Source of the DNA: an uncultured Bacilli bacterium
GTDB lineage: Bacteria > Bacillota_I > Bacilli_A > RF39 > UBA660
Reading direction: 5' to 3'
Length of the DNA stretch: 64,000 bases
NCBI GenBank assembly: GCA_934167875.1
Contig: CAKPMC010000002.1
Coordinates: forward strand, 1-64,000
The notes under the pieces were generated by a model, which was not told where the DNA came from, made no database searches, and saw nothing but the letters and a program-made list of their open reading frames with translations. Shown in pieces: positions 1-7,985 of this stretch (positions within the stretch are counted from its first letter, which is position 1; each line of letters starts with the position of its first letter). Position numbers and translations under genes: made by a program.

Positions 1-2565
1 GTAAAAGCAACTAGTGCAGGAAACACAAATTATAATAGTGGTTCAGCTTGTGCAACACATACAATAACACAAGGAACTCCAACAATAAGCCTAACAGCAA
101 AGAGTGCAGATTATACAGGAAGTGCGATAGTAGCAAATACAGCAACAGCGAAGAATCCAAACGGAACAGCAGTAACATTAAGTTATACATATGTTTATTA
201 TTCAACAACAAATTGTACAGGAACAGCTTTAAGTGGAGCACCATCAGCAGCAGGAAGTTATAGCGTAAAAGCAACCTCAACAGCGACAACAAATTTAAAT
301 AGTGCATCTGCTTGTGCTACTCATACAATTAGTAAAAATACAAATAATAATTTAAGTTCATTATCATTAACAGGTTATAGTATTTCACCAACATTTGCAG
401 CAGCAACAACAAGTTATACTGCAACTACTGAAGCAACAAGTGTAGTGGTAAAGGCAACAGCAGCTACTTCACTAGCAACAGTATCAGGAACAGGAACTAA
501 ATCTTTAAGTTGGGGAAGTAATACTTTAGCTGTTATAGTAACAAGTCAAAGTGGAAGCGCTAAGACATACAAAATAACAGTTACAAACCAAAGACCTACA
601 GCTCCTACACTTACAGGTGGAAGTAGCGAGTGGGTATCAACAGCACCAACAATTAAAGTAGCAACAGCTGGTAGTGCAATAAGTGGTGTTGATCATTATG
701 AATACTACAAATCAACATCAAGTACATCTCCTTCTGATGCAACAGCAGCTACCGGAACAACATCAGGAAATGTAACAATTAGTGATGAAGGTACAACTTA
801 TATCTGGTATAGAACAGTATCAAAAAATGGTAATAAGAGTGCTTGGACAAGTAGTCCTCAAGTAACTAAATTAAGGACCACAGGAGCCTTTGCTCAAAAA
901 ATACTAGATGACAACTATAATATCATATATACATCACCAACTTTAACTAACTCATCAAACAATACTAGTGATACTGACGGATTATACTCATCCAATGATA
1001 CTAATGATGGTAAAACAACTTATTACTTTAGAGGAAATGTAGATAATAACTATGTATCATTTGCTGGCTTTACTTGGAGAATTATTCGTATTAATGAAGA
1101 TGGTAGTATTAGAATGATTTTACAAACTGGTATTAATAGTAATAAAACATATGCTTATGGTACTAGTGATAAAAATTATTATACTGAAAGCAATGCCAAG
1201 ACAATTGTAGATGATTGGTATAATACTAATTTAACTAGTTATGAGCAATATATAGTTACTAACAATTATTGTGAGGAATATAGAGTATTATGGAATGAAA
1301 ATTATACATCAGACAATGCTACAGCAGTTAAATTTAATTTATATACACCAACATTTAAATGTGCTACCGATGGTAATGGACATGGTGTAGTAAATGCAAA
1401 AGTTGGCTTGATTACTTACGATGAAGCTTTATATGCTGGAGCTTATCCGGTTAAAAATAATAATAGCTACTATTTATATAATGGTAGTACTACTAGAACG
1501 ATGAGTCCATCTGGTAGATTAAATAATAGTATTAAATCAGCTTCTACTTGGGAACTTACATCTTCTTCTTATTCTCTTGGCTATAGTAATAATACTGGTG
1601 AAAAAGCTTTAAGGCCTGTTATAAATTTAAATGGTAATTTAGAAGTAGTTGGTAAAGGAACATCAGGTAGCCCATATTCTCTTAAAAGAACAACCCTTAA
1701 AGAAACAATCATGGCTGATAACCCTGTTATAACAACAGCGCCAACTCTTACAACATCATCAAATAATACAAGTGATACAAGTGGATTATATAAGTCAACT
1801 GATACTAATAGTGGTAATCCAACTTATTATTTTAGAGGAGATGTTACTAATAACTATGTTGAATTTGCTAATCTTACTTGGAGAATAGTTCGTGTTAATG
1901 AAGACGGAACAATCAGAATAGTTATGCAAGATGGAATAAACAACAATGCCTCATATAAGTATTCGTCAGCATATAATAATAAGTCTTATATGTATTATTC
2001 AGGAAACAATGTTGAAAATTCAGTCAACCAATGGCTAGAGCAAGGCGATTTACAAAATATTATGAATGAAGAAGACAACTTGAAGTATGTAGCAACTGGT
2101 AATTACTTTTGTGATCAAGCTAAAGTTTCATATAATGGTGGATCTTATATAACTAGTAGTGGTGCAGACATGTTAATATATTCAAGTTATACTCCAAACT
2201 TTAAATGTTCAACAGATGGCAACGGACATGGTATTATTAATAGTAAAGTTGGACTATTAACTTACGATGAAGTTGTTTTTGCGGGAGGATATCCAGGTAA
2301 AGCAAATGCTACATATTATTTGGCTAATAGTAGTATAACTTGGTGGACAATGAGTCCTAATGGGTATAATGGTAGTAATTCCTCAGCTTGGCGTATAACA
2401 ACTAATGGTAGTGTAAGTGGAAATAGAACTGATTATGCTCATTCTTTGAGACCTGTAGTCAATATTAATGCTGATACATTAGTAGCTGGTTTTGGTAAAA
2501 AAGATGATCCATACCGTATAGGTAGTAATTATGTTGATCAAGAAAATACATCAACAATTGATTAA
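1..2565 (+). CDS. Large surface (probably prepilin-type) protein, 5'-truncated, with switchable C-terminal DUF6273-like modules
   Basis: Frame 1 is open from base 1, so the gene starts before the window; 854 residues are visible. In order they show two Ig/MBG-like repeats (about 1-110, each ending in the same SACATHTI motif), a cadherin-like beta-sandwich domain (about 118-195), an Ig-like domain (about 198-290), then two tandem modules of about 270 residues that resemble DUF6273. Each module has a YYFRG..NNYV.FA..TWRI(I/V)R(I/V)NEDG start and an LRPV(I/V)N end. The full-length paralogue at 24991 has a type IV prepilin N-terminus, so this protein probably does too (inference). An inverted-repeat arm lies in frame at codons 287-294, exactly where the modules begin; the modules form one half of an invertible segment. 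Likely secreted or surface exposed, possibly ligand binding. Confidence 0.85.
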   Translation, partial: VKATSAGNTNYNSGSACATHTITQGTPTISLTAKSADYTGSAIVANTATAKNPNGTAVTLSYTYVYYSTTNCTGTALSGAPSAAGSYSVKATSTATTNLNSASACATHTISKNTNNNLSSLSLTGYSISPTFAAATTSYTATTEATSVVVKATAATSLATVSGTGTKSLSWGSNTLAVIVTSQSGSAKTYKITVTNQRPTAPTLTGGSSEWVSTAPTIKVATAGSAISGVDHYEYYKSTSSTSPSDATAATGTTSGNVTISDEGTTYIWYRTVSKNGNKSAWTSSPQVTKLRTTGAFAQKILDDNYNIIYTSPTLTNSSNNTSDTDGLYSSNDTNDGKTTYYFRGNVDNNYVSFAGFTWRIIRINEDGSIRMILQTGINSNKTYAYGTSDKNYYTESNAKTIVDDWYNTNLTSYEQYIVTNNYCEEYRVLWNENYTSDNATAVKFNLYTPTFKCATDGNGHGVVNAKVGLITYDEALYAGAYPVKNNNSYYLYNGSTTRTMSPSGRLNNSIKSASTWELTSSSYSLGYSNNTGEKALRPVINLNGNLEVVGKGTSGSPYSLKRTTLKETIMADNPVITTAPTLTTSSNNTSDTSGLYKSTDTNSGNPTYYFRGDVTNNYVEFANLTWRIVRVNEDGTIRIVMQDGINNNASYKYSSAYNNKSYMYYSGNNVENSVNQWLEQGDLQNIMNEEDNLKYVATGNYFCDQAKVSYNGGSYITSSGADMLIYSSYTPNFKCSTDGNGHGIINSKVGLLTYDEVVFAGGYPGKANATYYLANSSITWWTMSPNGYNGSNSSAWRITTNGSVSGNRTDYAHSLRPVVNINADTLVAGFGKKDDPYRIGSNYVDQENTSTID
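860..880 (+). repeat. Left arm of the inverted repeat bounding the invertible segment
   Basis: This 21-base element matches the reverse complement of 3811-3831 at 20 of 21 positions; the shared core includes TTAAGGACCA. It lies in frame inside the surface protein gene, at the join between the constant Ig-like domain and the variable modules. The adjacent tyrosine recombinase makes it a likely crossover site (inference). Confidence 0.8.
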
Positions 2566-2573
2566 CAATTAGC

Positions 2574-2607
2574 AAAAAAGATTGGAAATTTTTCCAATCT
2601 TTTTTTA
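2574..2607. terminator. Bidirectional intrinsic terminator between convergent cassettes
   Basis: AAAAAAGATTGGAAA and TTTCCAATCTTTTTTT form a strong hairpin with A and T runs on both sides. It can therefore terminate the plus-strand gene and, after inversion, the alternative cassette. It lies inside the invertible segment between the two stop codons. Confidence 0.85.
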
Positions 2608-2611
2608 ATTA

Positions 2612-3811
2612 TTATTTTTCACAAGTTGTACCATTTAGTACACCACCATCTGAACATGTATATTCAGTGTGAGTACAAGTATTATTACTATTTAAAGTAT
2701 CCGTATCCCTATTACATACATATTTATATGTGCTTAGTTGAGTTGTACAACTACAAGCTTTTCCTGCTATATTATTATTTTGACTACTAGCTCCTGGACA
2801 TACAGATTCATTATGTGTTGGATTACAACTACAACAGTAATAATAATATCCACTATTAGTAAAACTGTATTGATATGTACCAGACGTTGTTTTAGTATCA
2901 TATTTTTTTATTGCATCATATGTAGTTTCTACCTTAGTAGCTGGATATGTATAACTAACTTCTTTACCTGTTATAACATAAGGATCACTCTTGGTTCCAG
3001 TTCCTGTCGTTGTAACACCAGAAGCTATATTGATAACCGGTCTTAGTGTTGAAGTTGATGTTGCATTTGCATCTTGCACTGAACCATTACTTGCAATAAT
3101 CCATCTTTTGGCAGCACTATTATAACCTGAACCACTCATTAATTGTGTTGCTGAACCATTGTTCAAATAAAGATATGAAGATGTTGCTGAAGTACCTGGT
3201 ACACCACCGGCATATATTGCTTCTTCAACTGTTAATAATCCAATATTTGAATCTACTAATCCTTTACCATTTCCATCTGTCGAACATTTGAATGTTAAAT
3301 AATCACTTGGTAAATCAGTTGCATTATATAAATACATTGAAGCATTTCCTGAAGTTGCTTTAGCTGTGTATTTGAATTTAGCTTGTTCACAGAAATATTT
3401 TCCAACTACCACTTTGGAAGCGTATTCTGAATTACTAGCTATATTGGTATTATACCAATCATCCAAAATATACTTAGCACCATTTGCTACATTAGTATTT
3501 GTGTAATACATGTAAGAAAAGTCGCTTTGTGTTGTATTAAATTTATAAGCCTTATTACTATTAATACCGGTCTGCATAATTAATCTAACTGTATAATCCT
3601 CATTAATTCTGACTATTCTCCAAGTTTTACCTGCAAATGATACATAGTTGTTATCAACCTTTCCTCTAAAGTAATAAGATGGTACTCCGGTATTTGTATC
3701 AGTAGATTTATAAAATCCACTTGGATATGTAGTATTTATTTTTGAACCAATATTAGGAGTTGTAGTAACTACGGTATTATTGTTCAATATAGTTTGAGCA
3801 AATATTCCCAT
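2612..3811 (-). CDS. Silent alternative C-terminal cassette (DUF6273-like plus Cys-rich tail)
   Basis: 399 residues on the minus strand. Residues 1-275 form one DUF6273-like module homologous to those of the plus-strand gene (YYFRGKVDNNYVSFAGKTWRIVRINED near the start, LRPVINI near residue 257). The last 110 residues form a different tail with about ten cysteines, including a CCSC cluster. There is no signal peptide and no ribosome binding site. The apparent ATG lies at the end of the inverted-repeat arm, and the frame stays open through the arm as N-L-R-T-M-G, matching K-L-R-T-T-G in the expressed gene. The cassette is therefore best read as a silent C-terminus that is expressed only after inversion of 860-3831. 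Confidence 0.75.
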   Translation of the reverse strand: MGIFAQTILNNNTVVTTTPNIGSKINTTYPSGFYKSTDTNTGVPSYYFRGKVDNNYVSFAGKTWRIVRINEDYTVRLIMQTGINSNKAYKFNTTQSDFSYMYYTNTNVANGAKYILDDWYNTNIASNSEYASKVVVGKYFCEQAKFKYTAKATSGNASMYLYNATDLPSDYLTFKCSTDGNGKGLVDSNIGLLTVEEAIYAGGVPGTSATSSYLYLNNGSATQLMSGSGYNSAAKRWIIASNGSVQDANATSTSTLRPVINIASGVTTTGTGTKSDPYVITGKEVSYTYPATKVETTYDAIKKYDTKTTSGTYQYSFTNSGYYYYCCSCNPTHNESVCPGASSQNNNIAGKACSCTTQLSTYKYVCNRDTDTLNSNNTCTHTEYTCSDGGVLNGTTCEK

Positions 3812-3831
3812 GGTCCTTAAGTTAGTTACTT
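3811..3831 (-). repeat. Right arm of the inverted repeat bounding the invertible segment
   Basis: The reverse complement equals the left arm at 860-880 except for one base. It sits at the 5' edge of the silent minus-strand cassette, 182 bases before the tyrosine recombinase gene. Recombination between the arms would join the constant region to the minus-strand cassette without shifting frame. Confidence 0.8.
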
Positions 3832-4013
3832 AGAAACTATATAACTATTAATATAGGCTTTATAATATAAGCATCATTTAAAAATATATAATTTGAAAAA
3901 ACAGAAAAAATCATTAAAAAAGATAAATAAAAATAGTTATAAAAAAGGTAACTTTTTTGTTATGCTTAAATATTTATGTTATTTTGTTTTTTTGAAAAGG
4001 AGTGTGGTTTTAA

Positions 4014-4970
4014 ATGAAAAAGAAACCAAAAAAATTTTTATATAGAGAGTGGGGAATAAAATGGTTAGAATATAAAAAAGATTATATAAAAGAATCAACT
4101 TATGCTAATTACTCAAATATTATGTATAATCACTTAATACCAGATTTTAATACAACAAACTTATCAGATATTAATCATGAAATGTTGCAGGATTATATTT
4201 TAAAGAAACTAAATCATGGCAGCATTGATAATAGTTCACTATCTCAAAAATCAGTAAAGGATATTATGATGGTTTTAAAAAATAGTTTAAAATATGCTAT
4301 GAATCTGCAAATAATACCTCAAGTAAATTTAGAATTTAAATATCCAAAAATAAATAAAAAGTCAAAAATTTATATTTTATCTAAAAGGGAACAAAAAAAG
4401 ATAACACAATATATACTAGAAAAACCAACACCAAGAAGTATAGGTATTTTAATATCACTATATTCAGGTATGCGAATAGGAGAAATATGTGCTTTAAAGT
4501 GGTCAGATATTGATTTAAAAAATAATATCATTCATGTTAACAAAACACTTCAAAGAGTTTATTTAAAAGATAGCAATAATGATATTACTTCATCAATAGT
4601 TGTATCTACACCTAAAACATTAACCTCAAACAGAGATATACCAATGAATAAAGAATTTGCCGACATAATAAAACCATTAAAAATAAATAGTAAATACTAT
4701 GTATTAACATCAACTGTTGATTGCTTAGAACCAAGAGCATATCGTAAATATTTTGCTAGTATGTTAAAAAAATTAAAAATTAAGCATATAAATTTTCATA
4801 GTTTGCGTCATACATTTGCTACTAATTGTATTAATTTAGGAGTGGATTATAAAACAGTTAGTGAATTATTAGGTCATTCAGACATAAACATAACATTAAA
4901 CTTATATGTTCATCCAAACTTATCACAAAAGAAAAGATGCATGAATATTATTTGGAAAAATCATTGTTAG
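4014..4970 (+). CDS. Tyrosine recombinase, probable invertase of the adjacent cassette
   Basis: 318 residues with the integrase/Xer fold. An N-terminal SAM-like core-binding domain (about 10-115) is followed by the catalytic domain with R154 (SGMRIGE), a candidate K201, H262-x-x-R265 (HSLRH), H288 (GHSDI) and Y298 (LYVHP), so all catalytic residues appear present. The sequence resembles phage/Tn916-type integrases more than the housekeeping XerC at 49748. The start follows AAAAGGAGTG. The gene lies just outside the right inverted repeat and no phage or conjugation genes are nearby. This is the geometry of an Rci-like shufflon recombinase rather than a prophage integrase (inference). About 180 AT-rich bases upstream probably hold its promoter. 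Confidence 0.9.
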   Translation: MKKKPKKFLYREWGIKWLEYKKDYIKESTYANYSNIMYNHLIPDFNTTNLSDINHEMLQDYILKKLNHGSIDNSSLSQKSVKDIMMVLKNSLKYAMNLQIIPQVNLEFKYPKINKKSKIYILSKREQKKITQYILEKPTPRSIGILISLYSGMRIGEICALKWSDIDLKNNIIHVNKTLQRVYLKDSNNDITSSIVVSTPKTLTSNRDIPMNKEFADIIKPLKINSKYYVLTSTVDCLEPRAYRKYFASMLKKLKIKHINFHSLRHTFATNCINLGVDYKTVSELLGHSDINITLNLYVHPNLSQKKRCMNIIWKNHC

Positions 4971-5013
4971 CATAAAAATAATCATATAGTAAAAAATAAT
5001 AAAGGTGATTATT

Positions 5014-5952
5014 ATGAAAATAAGATTAGGATATGTAGCTTTACCAGTTAGTATACCTATAACTGCATCTAAGACTTTGACTTTAACTAATTATAATAAA
5101 TTAGGTAAAAAAAGAGGTGAAGAAAAAAGAAATAAAATACTAGAAGAAAATATAAATAATTTTTTAGAAATACTTAAATATAATAATTCCAATGATATTC
5201 ATTTTTACCGAATGACATCACATTTAGTACCACTATTAACATATAAAGATTCTTATAATAATATTTTAATAAAACATAAAGAAAAATTATCAATAATTGG
5301 TAATTATATAAAAGAAAACAATATGAGAGTAGATATGCACCCAGATCAATTTTTAGTATTAAATAGTATTAATCCTAATGTAGTAGAATCTACTATTAGT
5401 TCACTAAATAATTATTATGAATTAATGCAAAAACTAAATTTGAAAACAAATATAATTTTACATATAGGTTCTGGTCAAGAAGGTAAGAAAAATGCTATGA
5501 ATAGATTTATAGATAATTTTAAAAAGTTACCTCTAAAAGTGAAAACTCTGATAGCTGTTGAAAATGATGATAAGATTTTTAATATACGTAACACTTTGAC
5601 TTTAGCCAAAAAATTAGATATTCCTATGGTTCTTGATTACCATCATTTTTTAATAAACAGAAATAATGAAAAAATAGAAGATTTTATTATAGATATATTT
5701 TCTACTTGGAAAACAACTCCTAAGATTCATTTTTCTTCACCTAAAAGTAAAAAGGAACAAAGAAGCCATCATGACTATATTAATAGCGATACTTTTATTG
5801 ATTTTATAGAAAAAATTAAATTTTGTGATATTGATTTTGATGTTATGATAGAAGCAAAACAGAAAGATGAAGCATTATTTCGTCTAGTAAGAGAACTAAA
5901 ATATAAAACTAATTATGAGTTTTTAGATGAAACTACCTTTATAGTTAAATAA
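5014..5952 (+). CDS. uvsE: UV DNA damage endonuclease (UvsE/UVDE family)
   Basis: 312 residues with the UVDE TIM-barrel pattern: an N-terminal KIRLGYVALP, HFYRMTSHLVPL near residue 70, RVDMHPDQFLVLN near 105, ILHIGSGQEGKKNA near 150, VENDDK near 185 and a C-terminal DVMIEAKQKDEALFRLV. The His, Glu and Asp metal-binding positions of the family appear intact. The enzyme nicks DNA 5' to UV photoproducts, giving an excision route independent of UvrABC. The ATG at 5014 was chosen because AAAGGTG lies 7 bases upstream; a GTG at 5005 overlaps that ribosome binding site. Confidence 0.88.
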   Translation: MKIRLGYVALPVSIPITASKTLTLTNYNKLGKKRGEEKRNKILEENINNFLEILKYNNSNDIHFYRMTSHLVPLLTYKDSYNNILIKHKEKLSIIGNYIKENNMRVDMHPDQFLVLNSINPNVVESTISSLNNYYELMQKLNLKTNIILHIGSGQEGKKNAMNRFIDNFKKLPLKVKTLIAVENDDKIFNIRNTLTLAKKLDIPMVLDYHHFLINRNNEKIEDFIIDIFSTWKTTPKIHFSSPKSKKEQRSHHDYINSDTFIDFIEKIKFCDIDFDVMIEAKQKDEALFRLVRELKYKTNYEFLDETTFIVK

Positions 5953-6027
5953 TTAATAAATTTATATAAAAACAAGTTTCTTTTTTCTTTTTAATTAGTT
6001 ATAATATCTGTAGAAATGAGGTGCGTT

Positions 6028-7371
6028 ATGAAAGAAATAGTTATTTTGCCAGCTGATACTTATACTGTTGTTAATAAAACGGTTATTAAGGATTTAGATA
6101 GAAAACTAATAACTATGCTTTATCAACCAATTATAGGTTATAGTGCCACCTCATTATATTTTACTTTAGTAGATGATTTAGATAAAAGAGAACTAATGAG
6201 TGAAGATTTAACTCATCATCATTTAATGAGTACTATGCAATTAAAATTAGATGATATTGTAATAGCTAGAAAGAAGTTAGAAGCAGTAGGATTACTTAAA
6301 ACTTATTATAAGAAAGATCATGTCAATCACTATGTTTATTTATTATATTCTCCAATGTCAGCTAGTGATTTTTTAAATCACCCAGTATTAAATATTGTTT
6401 TATATAATAATTTAGGAAAAAAAGAATATGATCGAATAGTAGAATTTTTTAAGGTTCCTAAAATAAGTACTAAGGATTATGAAGATATTACAGCTAGTTT
6501 TAGTGATGTTTTTAAATCTGTTAGTGGTAATGTCTTAATAGAAAATGAAAATATTAGAAAAGAAAATACTAATAAGATAGATTTGAATAGTAAAATAGAT
6601 TTTAATTTATTAATTTCAAGTATTCCAACTAATATGGTTAGTCCTAGATGTTTTAATGATGAAACGAAAGATTTAATTAATTCATTAGCATTCACTTATG
6701 ATATTGATGATATTAATATGCAAGGATTAGTGCGTAATAGTATTAATGAACGTGGTTTGATTGATAAGATAGAATTAAGAAAGAATTGTCGTAATTTTTA
6801 TCAATTTGAAAATGATGGTAAACTTCCAACTTTTGTTTATAGTAAACAGCCAGATTATTTAAAAACACCAGCTGGTGATAATAGTAAATGGGCTAAAATG
6901 GTTTATACTTTTGAATCAGTTCATCCTTATGATTTCTTAAGAAGTAAGTATAAAACAGGAGAACCATCGTTAAGAGATTTGAAACTAATAGAAAGTTTGT
7001 TAGTAGATCAAAAAATGACACCAGGTGTAGTTAATGTCTTAATTGCTTACGTACTAAAAATTAATAATCAAAAATTATCTAAAAATTATATTGATACTAT
7101 AGCTGGACAATGGAAACGTCTTAATATTGAAACAGTAGAAGAAGCTATGCGTATTAGTGAAAAAGAACATAAAAAATTAAAAAAACAATTTGAAAATAAA
7201 AATACTTCTAAAACACCAACAGTTATAACTAAAAATAAGAAACAAGAAGAATTACCAGATTGGTTTAATAAAGATTTAAAAAATGAAGAAATGACCGAAG
7301 ATGATATGAAAGAATTAGATAACATACTAAATTCAATTGATCAAAGCATTTCAAACATCCCTAGCAAGTAA
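6028..7371 (+). CDS. dnaB: Replication initiation and membrane attachment protein DnaB
   Basis: About 447 residues, near the size of Bacillus subtilis DnaB (a helicase co-loader, not the replicative helicase). The N-terminal winged-helix region begins with LPADTYTVVNKTVIKDLDRKLITMLYQPIIG, and a DnaB/DnaD-type helical domain follows at about 310-385 (LRDLKLIESLLVDQKMTPGVVNVLIAYVL). The C-terminus is charged. It acts with DnaD and DnaI to load the replicative helicase at oriC and during restart. The start at 6028 follows GAGGTG; the upstream ATG at 6016 lies on top of that site. dnaI follows after two unknown genes. Confidence 0.88.
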   Translation: MKEIVILPADTYTVVNKTVIKDLDRKLITMLYQPIIGYSATSLYFTLVDDLDKRELMSEDLTHHHLMSTMQLKLDDIVIARKKLEAVGLLKTYYKKDHVNHYVYLLYSPMSASDFLNHPVLNIVLYNNLGKKEYDRIVEFFKVPKISTKDYEDITASFSDVFKSVSGNVLIENENIRKENTNKIDLNSKIDFNLLISSIPTNMVSPRCFNDETKDLINSLAFTYDIDDINMQGLVRNSINERGLIDKIELRKNCRNFYQFENDGKLPTFVYSKQPDYLKTPAGDNSKWAKMVYTFESVHPYDFLRSKYKTGEPSLRDLKLIESLLVDQKMTPGVVNVLIAYVLKINNQKLSKNYIDTIAGQWKRLNIETVEEAMRISEKEHKKLKKQFENKNTSKTPTVITKNKKQEELPDWFNKDLKNEEMTEDDMKELDNILNSIDQSISNIPSK

Positions 7372-7389
7372 TTTTACTTGCTTTTTTTC
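7363..7389 (+). terminator. Intrinsic terminator after dnaB
   Basis: AGCAAGTA-attt-TACTTGCT followed by seven T residues, overlapping the dnaB stop codon. Confidence 0.85.
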
Positions 7390-7436
7390 ATATTTTGTGG
7401 TATAATACAGCCACTAAATGAAGAGGGGAAGATAAT

Positions 7437-7985
7437 ATGAAAAATAATGAGATAAGAAAAACAATTATTTCAATTATTAGTGTTTCATTATTTTTACTTG
7501 TTACTACAACCTTTGTTTATTTACCAAAGCAAGAAACTTTACTATCATCATTAGCTTTTCTACAGAATCAAAAAAGATTTTATATGCAAGATTTATCAAG
7601 TGGTATTTTGTTAAAAGACGCTGTACCAGTTAGTGATAGTAAAGGTCTTAAAAATGACCCCTATACATTTAAAGTAGTAAATAATTCTAATTCTAAAATA
7701 ACTTACCATATTATATTTAAAAATAATAAAGAAAAGGTATCTAATACTGGTAGAGAAGTATTACCTAATAAATATTTAAGATATACAATTAAAGAAAATA
7801 ATAATAATTATATAGAACCATTAAATCTAACTGATAATGGGATTATTTATGAAACCACAATCGATGCTAACAGTAGTAGTACTTTTGAATTTAAAATGTG
7901 GTTAGATTATAATAGTGATAATCAAGCTATGGATAAAGTGTTTGTTGGTAAAATAGAAATAGAAGAGATTGATCAACATGAATAA
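7437..7985 (+). CDS. Membrane-anchored extracytoplasmic protein, unknown function
   Basis: 182 residues. A short positive N-terminus (MKNNEIRK) is followed by one hydrophobic segment at about 9-28 (TIISIISVSLFLLVTTTFVYL), so it is probably an anchored or secreted protein. The rest is a beta-rich, Asn/Ser-rich domain (about 55-178) with PYTFKVVNNSNSKITYHIIF, a pattern seen in secreted beta-sandwich proteins. A purine-rich GAGGGGA lies before the ATG. Its 3' end overlaps the next gene by 8 bases, so the two are probably translationally coupled. I do not recognise the family. Confidence 0.7.
   Translation: MKNNEIRKTIISIISVSLFLLVTTTFVYLPKQETLLSSLAFLQNQKRFYMQDLSSGILLKDAVPVSDSKGLKNDPYTFKVVNNSNSKITYHIIFKNNKEKVSNTGREVLPNKYLRYTIKENNNNYIEPLNLTDNGIIYETTIDANSSSTFEFKMWLDYNSDNQAMDKVFVGKIEIEEIDQHE

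Noticed and set aside
1..330. Repeated SACATHTI-coding segments as a mobile repeat
   Set aside because: They are in-frame repeats of an Ig-like protein domain and fit ordinary domain duplication.
445..2565. ATG at 445 as the start of the first gene
   Set aside because: The frame is open from base 1 and the domain that contains this Met is already under way, so the gene starts outside the window.
2738..3046. Plus-strand open frame of 102 codons
   Set aside because: It lies antisense to the coherent DUF6273-like cassette and its translation is low-complexity Ser/Thr/Ile.
4014..4970. Recombinase as an integrase of a prophage or conjugative element
   Set aside because: No phage or conjugation genes are nearby; uvsE and dnaB follow directly, while an inverted repeat pair lies on the other side.
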